From positions 46,049-110,048 of the forward strand of contig DIZI01000033.1 in the NCBI GenBank assembly GCA_002427885.1: 64,000 nucleotides of DNA, in the 5' to 3' direction. The notes below the pieces were generated by a model. That model saw only the letters and a list, made by a program, of their open reading frames with translations. It was not told the DNA's origin and did not search any database. Below are positions 7,548 through 15,687 of the stretch, piece by piece (within the stretch, counting starts at the first letter, position 1; the number at the start of each line of letters is the position of its first letter). Origin of the DNA: Paludibacter sp. UBA6032. Lineage in GTDB: Bacteria; Bacteroidota; Bacteroidia; Bacteroidales; Paludibacteraceae. Position numbers and translations under genes: made by a program.

Positions 7548-10007
7548 ATGAAATACGTTGACGTTATACTTCCATTGCCACTGGCAAACACTTTTACCTA
7601 TTCGGTTCCCGAGGAATGGGCCGGTCAGATACGTATGGGTATGCGTGTGGTGGTGCCGTTCGGAAAAAAGAAAATGTACACGGCGGTAATTTACCTGGTG
7701 CATTCCATCACTCCTACCGTTTACGAGGCAAAAGATATTATTTGTTTGCTCGATAATGAACCGATTCTGCGTCGTCCGCAAATGAAGTTTTGGGAATGGA
7801 TCTCGTCGTACTACCAGGCTTTTCTGGGCGATGTTTATCAGGCAGCCGTTCCGGCGGGATTGAAACTGGAAAGTGAAACACAGGTACGCATTAATCCCGA
7901 TTATAAAGCGGAAACCGTTCTTTCGGAAAAAGAAGAAAAGGTTCTTATGGCTCTCTCCGATGGTAAAGCCATCAGCGTAAATGAATTGAATAAAATAACT
8001 GAAATGCGCGACTCGTTGCCCACACTGAAACAATTGCTGGAAAAAGGAGCCGTGGAAATCAGCGAAGAACTGGATGAAAAGTTTCGGGCAAAAACCGATT
8101 CATTTGTCCGCCTGACGGATGAAACGATCAAAGAAGAAAACCTCCGAAAATTGTTTGACGATTTAAGCCGGGCCAAAAAGCAACTGGATGTGCTGATGAT
8201 GTATATTGATTTATCCAAATGTCTCACTCCTGCTAAAAAACGCGAAGTCAGTAAGAAAGAGTTACTGGAACGAACCGGAGCTTCGCCAGCCGTGCTCAAC
8301 GGATTGGTGGAACGAGGTGCCATGGAAATCTATGTGAGAGAAATTGGCCGGTTGGATGTGTCCGAAATCCAAACATCGGAACAATACACGCTCAATGATT
8401 CTCAAGGGGAAGCTTATAATGAAATTGAAAAGCAATTCCTTGAAAAACAGGTGGTTTTACTTCATGGCGTGACATCCAGCGGAAAAACAGAATTGTATAT
8501 TCAACTCATCAATAAAGTTTTGGCCGAAGGTAAACAAGTTCTATATCTGGTTCCGGAAATAGCACTGACCACCCAGTTGACTTCACGCTTGAAACGTGTA
8601 TTCGGAAGTAAGTTGGGTGTTTATCATTCCAAATTTTCGGATGCCGAGCGGGTGGAAATTTGGAACAATGTATTGAACGACAAAACATATGACGTAATTA
8701 TCGGGGTTCGATCATCCATCTTCCTGCCCTTTCGCCAGCTGGGTTTGATTATCGTGGACGAAGAACATGAATCCAGTTACAAACAATACGATCCGGCACC
8801 GCGCTATCATGCCCGCAATGCCGCCATCGTACTGGCCTCGATGCACGGTGCCAAAACCTTACTCGGGACCGCCACACCGGCCGTTGAAACCTATTACAAT
8901 GCACTCACCGGAAAATTCGGACTGGTGGAACTTAATCAGCGTCACGAGGAAATGGAGATGCCCGAGATACTGGTTGTCGATTCAAAAGAAGCCTATCGTA
9001 AAAAAGAAATGGAAAGCCATTTTACTCCATTATTGCTTGAAAAAATCGGGAAAGCATTGCAAAATTCCGAACAGGTCATTCTTTTCCAGAACCGTCGCGG
9101 ATATGCTCCTTATATCGAGTGTAAAGCCTGCGCTTACGTGCCGCATTGCAAAAATTGTGATGTAAGCCTCACGGTTCACAAGGTTTTCAATACCCTGACT
9201 TGCCATTATTGCGGTTATACCGAACCGATTCCGAGTATTTGTCCGGCCTGCGGTACGGCCGGTAGTCTGATAACTAAAGGTTTTGGCACGGAGAAAATTG
9301 AAGATGAAATAAAACTTATTTTCCCTGAAGCCAGAGTTTCACGCATGGATTTGGATACAACCCGTTCAAAAAAATCATACGAGAAAATCATTTCCGATTT
9401 TGAACAACAAAAAGTCGATATTCTGATTGGTACCCAAATGGTTTCAAAAGGACTGGATTTTGAACGTGTCAGTCTGGTTGGCATCCTGAATGCGGATAAT
9501 ATGCTGAATTTTCCCGATTTCAGGGCGCATGAACGCGCTTATCAGTTGATGGCACAAGTCAGTGGACGGGCGGGCAGAAAAAATAAACGGGGTACAGTCA
9601 TTCTCCAAACTTCATCTCCCGAACATCCGGTTATCGGTCAGGTAATTCGAAACGACTACAAAGCGATGTTCAACACCCAATGTGAAGAACGTAAACTCTT
9701 TAAATATCCGCCGTACTTTCGCATGATTCAAATCGTGTTGCGCCATCGTGACCCGAAAGTACTGAACCTGGCTGCCAACCGCATGGCTTCCGATCTTCGT
9801 GCCGTGTTTGCCGCCCGGGTACTCGGACCAAATGTTCCGGCTGTTTCGCGCATTCAGAATTTATATATCAAACATATCCTTCTCAAATTTGAAGTGGAAG
9901 CTTCGCCCGAACGTGCCAAAGAAATCTTACGACAAATCACCAACCAGCTAATTGCCGAACCGCAATTTAAATCTTTGTGGGTAAATCTGGATGTAGATCC
10001 GATGTAA
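7548..10007 (+). CDS. priA: Primosomal protein N' (PriA), replication restart helicase
   Basis: An 819-residue 3'-5' superfamily 2 DNA helicase that reloads the replisome at collapsed forks. The N-terminal 3'-DNA-binding domain begins YVDVILPLPL (residues 3-12). Walker A GVTSSGKT is at about 307-314 and the DEEH box at 404-407. Eight cysteines at about 525-568 (from CKAC to CPAC) form the two zinc sites that interrupt the helicase lobes. GTQMVSKGLDF and QVSGRAGR are motifs V and VI. Length and order are as expected, somewhat longer than the E. coli protein. It is a stand-alone gene. The ATG at 7548 directly begins the conserved domain. Confidence 0.96.
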   Translation: MKYVDVILPLPLANTFTYSVPEEWAGQIRMGMRVVVPFGKKKMYTAVIYLVHSITPTVYEAKDIICLLDNEPILRRPQMKFWEWISSYYQAFLGDVYQAAVPAGLKLESETQVRINPDYKAETVLSEKEEKVLMALSDGKAISVNELNKITEMRDSLPTLKQLLEKGAVEISEELDEKFRAKTDSFVRLTDETIKEENLRKLFDDLSRAKKQLDVLMMYIDLSKCLTPAKKREVSKKELLERTGASPAVLNGLVERGAMEIYVREIGRLDVSEIQTSEQYTLNDSQGEAYNEIEKQFLEKQVVLLHGVTSSGKTELYIQLINKVLAEGKQVLYLVPEIALTTQLTSRLKRVFGSKLGVYHSKFSDAERVEIWNNVLNDKTYDVIIGVRSSIFLPFRQLGLIIVDEEHESSYKQYDPAPRYHARNAAIVLASMHGAKTLLGTATPAVETYYNALTGKFGLVELNQRHEEMEMPEILVVDSKEAYRKKEMESHFTPLLLEKIGKALQNSEQVILFQNRRGYAPYIECKACAYVPHCKNCDVSLTVHKVFNTLTCHYCGYTEPIPSICPACGTAGSLITKGFGTEKIEDEIKLIFPEARVSRMDLDTTRSKKSYEKIISDFEQQKVDILIGTQMVSKGLDFERVSLVGILNADNMLNFPDFRAHERAYQLMAQVSGRAGRKNKRGTVILQTSSPEHPVIGQVIRNDYKAMFNTQCEERKLFKYPPYFRMIQIVLRHRDPKVLNLAANRMASDLRAVFAARVLGPNVPAVSRIQNLYIKHILLKFEVEASPERAKEILRQITNQLIAEPQFKSLWVNLDVDPM

Positions 10008-10105
10008 ATTTTCAACTTTTGGGTGCAAGTATTAAAGCAACTGCAAGAATCTGATATCCGGTCTATCATTTTGCTACTATTTCTATTACATTCTAAAATA
10101 ATTAT

Positions 10106-10113
10106 TATCTTTG
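10106..10113 (+). promoter_or_regulatory. -7 element for the beta-eliminating lyase gene
   Basis: TATCTTTG, about 137 bases before the start codon. The -33 region is not consensus. The implied leader contains a possible mini-ORF and a hairpin with a T-run. Confidence 0.5.
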
Positions 10114-10162
10114 CAGGCATAAATGTATTGATTTGTAAATTATCGGTATATTTATTCTACCC

Positions 10163-10195
10163 GCGTGTCTATTAACCGGAGCGCGCATTTTTTTT
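10163..10195 (+). promoter_or_regulatory. Hairpin plus T-run in the lyase leader (possible attenuator)
   Basis: Five-base arms GCGTG (10163-10167) and CGCGC (10182-10186), one G-U pair, are followed by eight T (10188-10195). It lies between the -7 element and the start codon. A 15-codon TTG-initiated frame (10128-10175), with tyrosine codons at positions 8, 11 and 15, overlaps its left arm. The stem is weak, so this is only suggestive. Confidence 0.3.
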
Positions 10196-10249
10196 GAAAA
10201 GGAATATCGTTCTTAAATATATACATTCAAAAAATTACTATCTAACATT

Positions 10250-11698
10250 ATGCAAGAGATTAAATTTTACAGTGGTGAGAATATCCCATTGGAGTTACAC
10301 AAAGTACGCGTTGTGCAAAAACTCAACCTTGTTCCTATCGAACGTCGTCTGGAAGCCCTTTACGAGGGTGGATTCAACACTTTCCGGCTCAGTACCAAAG
10401 ACGTTTTTCTGGACATGCTCACCGACTCCGGAACCAATGCTATGAGTGACAATCAGGTTGCAGCTATGATGCAAGCCGATGATGCCTATGCCGGTTCACA
10501 GAGTTTCGTCCGGTTGGAAAAAGCGGTTAATGACGTGTTGGGAAAGAAATACCTGTTACCGGTCCATCAGGGACGTGCCGCTGAAAATATTATTTCTATT
10601 GCTTATGTTCATAAAGGTAGTCTGGTTCCTATGAACTACCATTTCACTACCGCCATGGCTCATATTACCGACAAAGGCGGACAAATTGTGGAATTACTTT
10701 ACGATGAAGCTTATGTCGTAAATTCAGATCATCCTTTTAAAGGAAATATGAATATTGAAAAACTGGAAGAAGTAATCAACCATCACGGTCCGAAAAATAT
10801 TCCATTTATCCGCATGGAAGCTTCGACCAACCTGATCGGTGGACAACCTTTCTCCATCCAGAATTTACGTGATGTACGTGGATTGGCTGATAAATATGGC
10901 ATCCGACTAGTACTTGATGCCAGCTTATTGGGCGAAAATGCCTATTTGGTCTTGCAACGCGAAGATGAATTTAAATCTTCCGACATGGGAACCATCATTA
11001 AAACCATGACCGGTTTAGCTGACCTGGTTTACTTCTCGGCAAGAAAACTCAGTTCTTCACGTGGAGGTGGTATGTGTACCGACAATCCTGTTATCATGCG
11101 TGAATTGGAAGCCCTGGTTCCGCTTTACGAAGGGTTTTTAACTTATGGAGGTATATCGGTTCGCGAAATTGAAGCCATGGCCGTAGGACTCTACGAAACC
11201 CTTGACGAAACCATGATTTCCCAAAGCCCCACTTTTATTAAATACCTGGTAGGTGAATTAGACAAAAAAGGCATTCCGGTTATTAAACCTGCCGGCGTAT
11301 TGGGTGTTCATGTAGATGCCATGCAGGTATGTGCTCATATTCCTCAAACCCAGTATCCTGCCGGAGCATTAGCTGCTGCCTTATTTCTGATTTCAGGTGT
11401 TCGCGGTATGGAGCGCGGTTCCATTTCCAACCAACGCGATGAATACGGTAATGAAACATATGCCGATATGGAATTGTTACGCCTTGCCGTTCCACGCCGT
11501 GTGTTCACGCTATCACAAATTAAATATGTGGAAGATCGTCTGACCTGGTTATATGAAAACAGGTTGCTGATCGGGGGTTTACGCTTTGTTTATGAACCAC
11601 CTGTATTGCGTTTCTTTATGGGAGGTTTGGAACCAACAAGCGACTGGCCGACAAAACTATTGGCGAAATTCAAAGAGGATTTTGGAGAAAGCTTATAG
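10250..11698 (+). CDS. PLP-dependent beta-eliminating lyase (tryptophanase/tyrosine phenol-lyase family)
   Basis: 482 residues, aligned end to end by eye with tryptophanase and tyrosine phenol-lyase. Landmarks are LTDSGTNAMSDNQVAAMM (about 57-74), HQGRAAENI (106-114), GGQPFS (197-202), the PLP lysine in FSARKLSS (Lys266) and LRLAVPRRVFT (410-420). The pair MERG (387-390) resembles tyrosine phenol-lyase, where that Arg is functional, rather than tryptophanase. Some pocket positions depart from both, as far as I recall the families: the Arg of the DATR/DSAR motif is Leu226, and the GGH of PAGGHA is replaced by PAGVLG. A cytoplasmic alpha,beta-eliminating lyase is likely, but the substrate is open. 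The ATG at 10250 begins the family-like N-terminus. Its own promoter and terminator make it monocistronic. Confidence 0.8.
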   Translation: MQEIKFYSGENIPLELHKVRVVQKLNLVPIERRLEALYEGGFNTFRLSTKDVFLDMLTDSGTNAMSDNQVAAMMQADDAYAGSQSFVRLEKAVNDVLGKKYLLPVHQGRAAENIISIAYVHKGSLVPMNYHFTTAMAHITDKGGQIVELLYDEAYVVNSDHPFKGNMNIEKLEEVINHHGPKNIPFIRMEASTNLIGGQPFSIQNLRDVRGLADKYGIRLVLDASLLGENAYLVLQREDEFKSSDMGTIIKTMTGLADLVYFSARKLSSSRGGGMCTDNPVIMRELEALVPLYEGFLTYGGISVREIEAMAVGLYETLDETMISQSPTFIKYLVGELDKKGIPVIKPAGVLGVHVDAMQVCAHIPQTQYPAGALAAALFLISGVRGMERGSISNQRDEYGNETYADMELLRLAVPRRVFTLSQIKYVEDRLTWLYENRLLIGGLRFVYEPPVLRFFMGGLEPTSDWPTKLLAKFKEDFGESL

Positions 11699-11741
11699 AT
11701 AATTGATAAATAGAGTAATTAATCATTAACTCATTATATTT

Positions 11742-11776
11742 AACGAGACTTTCTTTATTTAAGATAGTCTCGTTTT
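11742..11776 (+). terminator. Terminator of the lyase gene
   Basis: Fourteen-base arms with one mismatch (AACGAGACTTTCTT/AAGATAGTCTCGTT), a 5-base loop and five T. Confidence 0.85.
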
Positions 11777-11922
11777 TAATTATTTCCAATCTTATAACGA
11801 CATACTAATCATAACAAATCACACATCCAAAACAATTTAGTTTGAGTCACAAATAATCATTGAACATTTCAATCATTCATTTTACAATAAGTCTCTTGAA
11901 AATAAATCTTTATTTGAGTTAA

Positions 11923-11980
11923 TTGTCCACCCTAAAATTAATTTTGTCCGCTTTGTTAGTGTATTTTTCCATTATTTTTG
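11923..11980 (+). promoter_or_regulatory. Promoter A with paired HTCS-type operator boxes
   Basis: Distal box TTGTCCACC starts at 11923, proximal box TTGTCCGCT at 11944, and -7 element TATTTTTG at 11973-11980. The boxes are 21 bp apart and lie 50 and 29 bp before the -7. The same layout occurs at three other promoters of the locus, so this is the likely site of HTCS control of the GH43 gene at 12048. Confidence 0.7.
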
Positions 11981-12047
11981 TCATGCAGAAAATAGACACT
12001 ATTTCCGATAAATTTCATTCAATTTCAATTCATTCAAAACTTCTATC

Positions 12048-13544
12048 ATGTTGAAATCTATTTTTTATAATACTCATTTATTCCTGACGGGTTTGTTTTT
12101 GATGATGAGTTTTGCCTGTCAATCCGCTAAATACCCGCAGAAATCAACTAATCCATGGAAAGACGATTACCGCGATATTTCAGCGTTGGAGAATTATAAA
12201 AGTTGGGGGACTTATAACGTGCATGATCCTTCGTGCCTGAAGATTGGAGATACTTATTATATGTATTCTACCGATGCAATTTTCCGTGGAGGCAGAAGAA
12301 CAGATGCCGACAAGAATGTAGCTATTGGATTTATTCAGGTCCGGACTTCCAACGATTTAGTTCAATGGAAATTTGAAGGTTGGGCATTTCCTGAAATACC
12401 TGTGGAGGCCAAAGACTGGGTACTTTTGCACAGCGATAATAAAGGTGCAACCAACATTTGGGCACCTTACATCGTACAATTTAAAGATAAATTCCGGCTT
12501 TACTATTGCGTTTCGGCTTTCGGATTGCAAACTTCGTATATCGGTCTGGCCGAATCGGATTCTCCACTTGGTCCCTGGACACAAAAAGGGGCAGTTTTAA
12601 AAACCCAACGGGGTGATAAAATGAACGCCATCGATCCAAGCATAGTAAGTGACGCTCATAACGGTAAAATGTGGATGCATTACGGTTCGTATTTTGGTGG
12701 ATTGTATGCAGTTGAACTGAATCCGGAAACAGGTTTAACCACCATACCAGACGATCAGGGACACAGCACTGCACGTCGTGCCAATCTACGAAAAGATAAT
12801 ATTGAAGCGCCAGAAATCATTTACAATCCTGATTTCAAAAAATATTATCTTTTCATGTCCTACGATCCGCTAATGACAACCTACAATGTGAGAGTTGGTC
12901 GTTCTGATAAACCTGAAGGTCCGTTTCTGGACTTTTTCGGAAATGATTTGCGGGACACGATCAACCATTATCCGATACTGACTCATCCTTATCAGTTTAA
13001 AAATCATCCCGGTTGGGCCGGGACCGGACATTGCTCGGTTTTTGAAAATGGCAAAGGTGATTTTTATATGGCACATCAGGCACGTTTATCTCCCGAAAAT
13101 CAATTGATGGACTTACATGTTCGTGAAGTAAAATGGACAACAGCAGGTTGGCCGGTTGTTTCGCCGGAACGTTTTACCGCAACAAAACAAACAAAAATAA
13201 GCAAAAAAGATCTTACAGGCACTTGGGAAATCATTCGCATTCAGGATGCAAAATCCGATCGAAAACTGGAATTCGGACAAATTCTCTGGGGTGAAAATAA
13301 GTTGAGAAAAACCGAGATCGATGCATCAAAAGTTGTTGATTTCAATAAAAACGGGAATATGAAAGGTTCTGACGGGAAATGGAAATATGAAGCAAAGAAA
13401 GGACTCACACTGACTTTGAAAGATGAAACCATTCATAATCTGATCGTTTTCGCTGGTCATGACTGGGAAAATGAAACCGAGACAATCCTTTTCACGGGTA
13501 TGGATAAAAACGGTTGTTCGGTATGGGGAAAGAAAATAAATTAG
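12048..13544 (+). CDS. GH43 family arabinanase/arabinofuranosidase, lipoprotein
   Basis: 498 residues. A lipoprotein signal ends at SFAC (Cys24), so the enzyme is membrane-anchored, probably on the cell surface or in the periplasm. The five-bladed GH43 propeller has its three acids visible: Asp60 in NVHDPS (base), Asp196 in AIDPS (pKa modulator) and Glu253 in IEAPEII (acid). A C-terminal beta domain (about residues 385-498, starting DLTGTWEIIRI and ending GCSVWGKKIN) resembles the extra domain of extracellular endo-1,5-arabinanases and also ends the GH43 at 23720. Role: cleavage of alpha-1,5-arabinan or removal of arabinose. It is monocistronic under promoter A and shares a terminator with the convergent GH51. 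Confidence 0.87.
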   Translation: MLKSIFYNTHLFLTGLFLMMSFACQSAKYPQKSTNPWKDDYRDISALENYKSWGTYNVHDPSCLKIGDTYYMYSTDAIFRGGRRTDADKNVAIGFIQVRTSNDLVQWKFEGWAFPEIPVEAKDWVLLHSDNKGATNIWAPYIVQFKDKFRLYYCVSAFGLQTSYIGLAESDSPLGPWTQKGAVLKTQRGDKMNAIDPSIVSDAHNGKMWMHYGSYFGGLYAVELNPETGLTTIPDDQGHSTARRANLRKDNIEAPEIIYNPDFKKYYLFMSYDPLMTTYNVRVGRSDKPEGPFLDFFGNDLRDTINHYPILTHPYQFKNHPGWAGTGHCSVFENGKGDFYMAHQARLSPENQLMDLHVREVKWTTAGWPVVSPERFTATKQTKISKKDLTGTWEIIRIQDAKSDRKLEFGQILWGENKLRKTEIDASKVVDFNKNGNMKGSDGKWKYEAKKGLTLTLKDETIHNLIVFAGHDWENETETILFTGMDKNGCSVWGKKIN

Positions 13545-13584
13545 ACCAATAAATACTTAATCATCATACATATATTCTTTAAAC

Positions 13585-13620
13585 AAACGAGGCGGTCCTT
13601 AAAAGGACCGCCTCGTTTTT
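13585..13620. terminator. Bidirectional terminator between GH43 and GH51
   Basis: Sixteen-base perfect arms (AAACGAGGCGGTCCTT and its complement) with a 2-base centre and five T on the plus side. It lies between two convergent genes. Confidence 0.92.
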
Positions 13621-13639
13621 AAATAACTGACAAATTAAA

Positions 13640-15595
13640 CTACAACTTAATTGTATACAAATTAAATGATCTCGGAGCAAGTTCCATTTCTAATGTATTG
13701 CCTGAAACATTAAGATCTTTAGTCACAGGCACAACAGCATTCGGATTATCGAGCGTATTTTCCATATCCTGGTTTTCCGACTTCAGTACGGTTTGAGTTC
13801 CTGTTCGCCCGGCGGCTTTTAATCCATTGAAAGTATACGTTACTTTTTGAACTGCGTCGGAAGTATTGGCGATTTTCAGGATGATTTCATTTTTATTTTT
13901 ATCCAATGCCGAAGAAGCATAAAGTCCATCCTGTCCTTCGAGTGGCAACTTGTTCTCAACTGTAGTTAACACATTGGTTCCAACATTCATTCCGTAAAGT
14001 TGCTGTACGTAATAATTCACCGACCGTACACTGCGAAGGTTATCGAACCAGATAAGATCGGGTTTCCATTGCCAACCCTGCACATGTGCAAAAAGCGGTG
14101 CATAAGTACATTGATAAACCACATCGGCATTGCGTTCAAATCCCGTCATGAAGGCAGCTTCACTGAGTGCAGATTCGAAATTGTTTTTACGGTTTTTAGG
14201 ATGACAGGCATATTCGCCGGCAAATACTTTAGGTCCTTTTCGGTCGTATTTATCGTAGCGATTTGCATTTGACAAAAACCATTGTGGATCTCTGTAATAA
14301 TGTTCGTCCACCAGATCGGCTTTCATGCGTTTCATTTCACTCCATCCATAATCAAAATCTTTTCCATCAGGACTTGGACCGGCAGTTCCGATAATTTTAA
14401 AATTAGGATATTTGGCACGAATGGCTTTCATAAACGGTTCGAGACGTTCGGGATACAAACTTCCCCATTGCTCGTTACCTACAGCCATCATTTTCAGGTT
14501 AAACGAAGCCGGATGCCCCATATCGGCACGTAATTTTCCCCATTTGGTCGTTACGTCGCCATTGGCAAACTCGATCAAGTCCAGCGCATCCTGTACATAG
14601 GGGTCGAGATCACAAACCGGTACATGGGCTTTATCATTGTGGTTTTGAAACTGACAAGCGAGACCGCAACTTACAACAGGAAGCGGTTCGGCACCAATAT
14701 CTTCCGAAAGTTGAAAAAGTTCAAAGAATCCCATTCCGTACGATTGAAAATAATCAGGGAAAAAGCGATCAGGGAAAGTATATTCCCAACGGTTTTCGTT
14801 CAATTTTCTGTTTTCGACCGGTCCAACTGAATTTTTCCATTGGTAACGCGTATTCAGATCGGTTCCTTCCACAATGCAGCCGCCCGGAAAACGGAAAACA
14901 CCGGGATGTAAATCGTATAATGCCTGTGCCAGATCTTTTCGCAAACCGTTTTCACGACCTTTCCATGTATCAACAGGGAAAAGTGAAACATGATCCAAAT
15001 CAAGGGCATTTTTAGATGTAAGGAAAATTCGCAACCGGCCTTTTAATTCTGTCTTGGTTGCTTTTATAACTACCTGATATTTTTTCCATTCTTTGGAATC
15101 AACAGTCAGTTTTTGCGAGCTGAAAACATTACTTTTCGGATCAATAAATTCAATTCGTATACTACTGTTTCCAGCTTCAGGTGAGCGTGCCCAGACAGAA
15201 AAACGATAATCTGCATCTTTTTTTATGCTGACACCGAAAAAACCTTCATTATCCAATCCGGTTCTCTTTTCATCGTGTCCGGGATATGAAAGACGGGCAT
15301 AATGCGGATTGTTTGGAAATGCAGGATCATCAATCCGAATTTCAACATTTCCGAACGAAGTCCAGCCAAGAAGACTTTGAGGAAATTCAAAGGACCGGTT
15401 TTTAATCATTTCGGCATATAGTCCGCCATCAGCTCCATAATTGATGTCTTCGAAGAAAATACCGTACATGGTTTTCTGGATTGGAGAGCCCACTTTTTTG
15501 ACATCAACCTGAATATTGTGTGTCTGGGCAAAAACAAGTTGCGTTCCCAATGCAATTGAGAATATCAACATGACTAACGATTTTGTTTTTTTCAT
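13640..15595 (-). CDS. GH51 alpha-L-arabinofuranosidase (exported)
   Basis: 651 residues when started at the ATG at 15595, which gives a clean signal peptide (MKKTKSLVMLIFSIALGTQ, cleaved after FAQ). A longer frame to 15667 exists, but it runs through the promoter and operator, so I reject it. A CBM4/9-like beta-sandwich (about residues 60-215) precedes the GH51 TIM barrel. The acid/base Glu is in AVGNEQWG and the nucleophile Glu in FAGEYACH. A C-terminal beta domain follows. It should remove arabinofuranosyl side groups, outside the cytoplasm. No T9SS tail is present. The gene lies 92 bases downstream of the HTCS gene and has its own promoter B in that gap. Confidence 0.92.
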   Translation of the reverse strand: MKKTKSLVMLIFSIALGTQLVFAQTHNIQVDVKKVGSPIQKTMYGIFFEDINYGADGGLYAEMIKNRSFEFPQSLLGWTSFGNVEIRIDDPAFPNNPHYARLSYPGHDEKRTGLDNEGFFGVSIKKDADYRFSVWARSPEAGNSSIRIEFIDPKSNVFSSQKLTVDSKEWKKYQVVIKATKTELKGRLRIFLTSKNALDLDHVSLFPVDTWKGRENGLRKDLAQALYDLHPGVFRFPGGCIVEGTDLNTRYQWKNSVGPVENRKLNENRWEYTFPDRFFPDYFQSYGMGFFELFQLSEDIGAEPLPVVSCGLACQFQNHNDKAHVPVCDLDPYVQDALDLIEFANGDVTTKWGKLRADMGHPASFNLKMMAVGNEQWGSLYPERLEPFMKAIRAKYPNFKIIGTAGPSPDGKDFDYGWSEMKRMKADLVDEHYYRDPQWFLSNANRYDKYDRKGPKVFAGEYACHPKNRKNNFESALSEAAFMTGFERNADVVYQCTYAPLFAHVQGWQWKPDLIWFDNLRSVRSVNYYVQQLYGMNVGTNVLTTVENKLPLEGQDGLYASSALDKNKNEIILKIANTSDAVQKVTYTFNGLKAAGRTGTQTVLKSENQDMENTLDNPNAVVPVTKDLNVSGNTLEMELAPRSFNLYTIKL

Positions 15596-15626
15596 GATGT
15601 TAATTGAAGTATTTATAGTGTGATAC

Positions 15627-15684
15627 AAAAATAAATTAAATATACATTTTAATGGTAGACAATCCATTCAGTTTAGTGGAAATG
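15627..15684 (-). promoter_or_regulatory. Promoter B with paired HTCS-type operator boxes
   Basis: Minus strand: distal box ATTTCCACT begins at 15684, proximal TTGTCTACC at 15663, and -7 TATTTTTG at 15634-15627. Offsets are 50 and 29 bp, as in promoter A. The distal box lies just after the HTCS stop codon (15688). Confidence 0.65.
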
Positions 15685-15687
15685 AAT

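Noticed and set aside
7539..8033. 164-codon minus-strand ORF
   Set aside because: It lies entirely opposite the conserved start of priA, is rich in His/Phe/Arg, and is a shadow frame.
13640..15667. Longer start for the GH51 gene
   Set aside because: The extra 24 residues cover promoter B and its operator. The ATG at 15595 gives a proper signal peptide.
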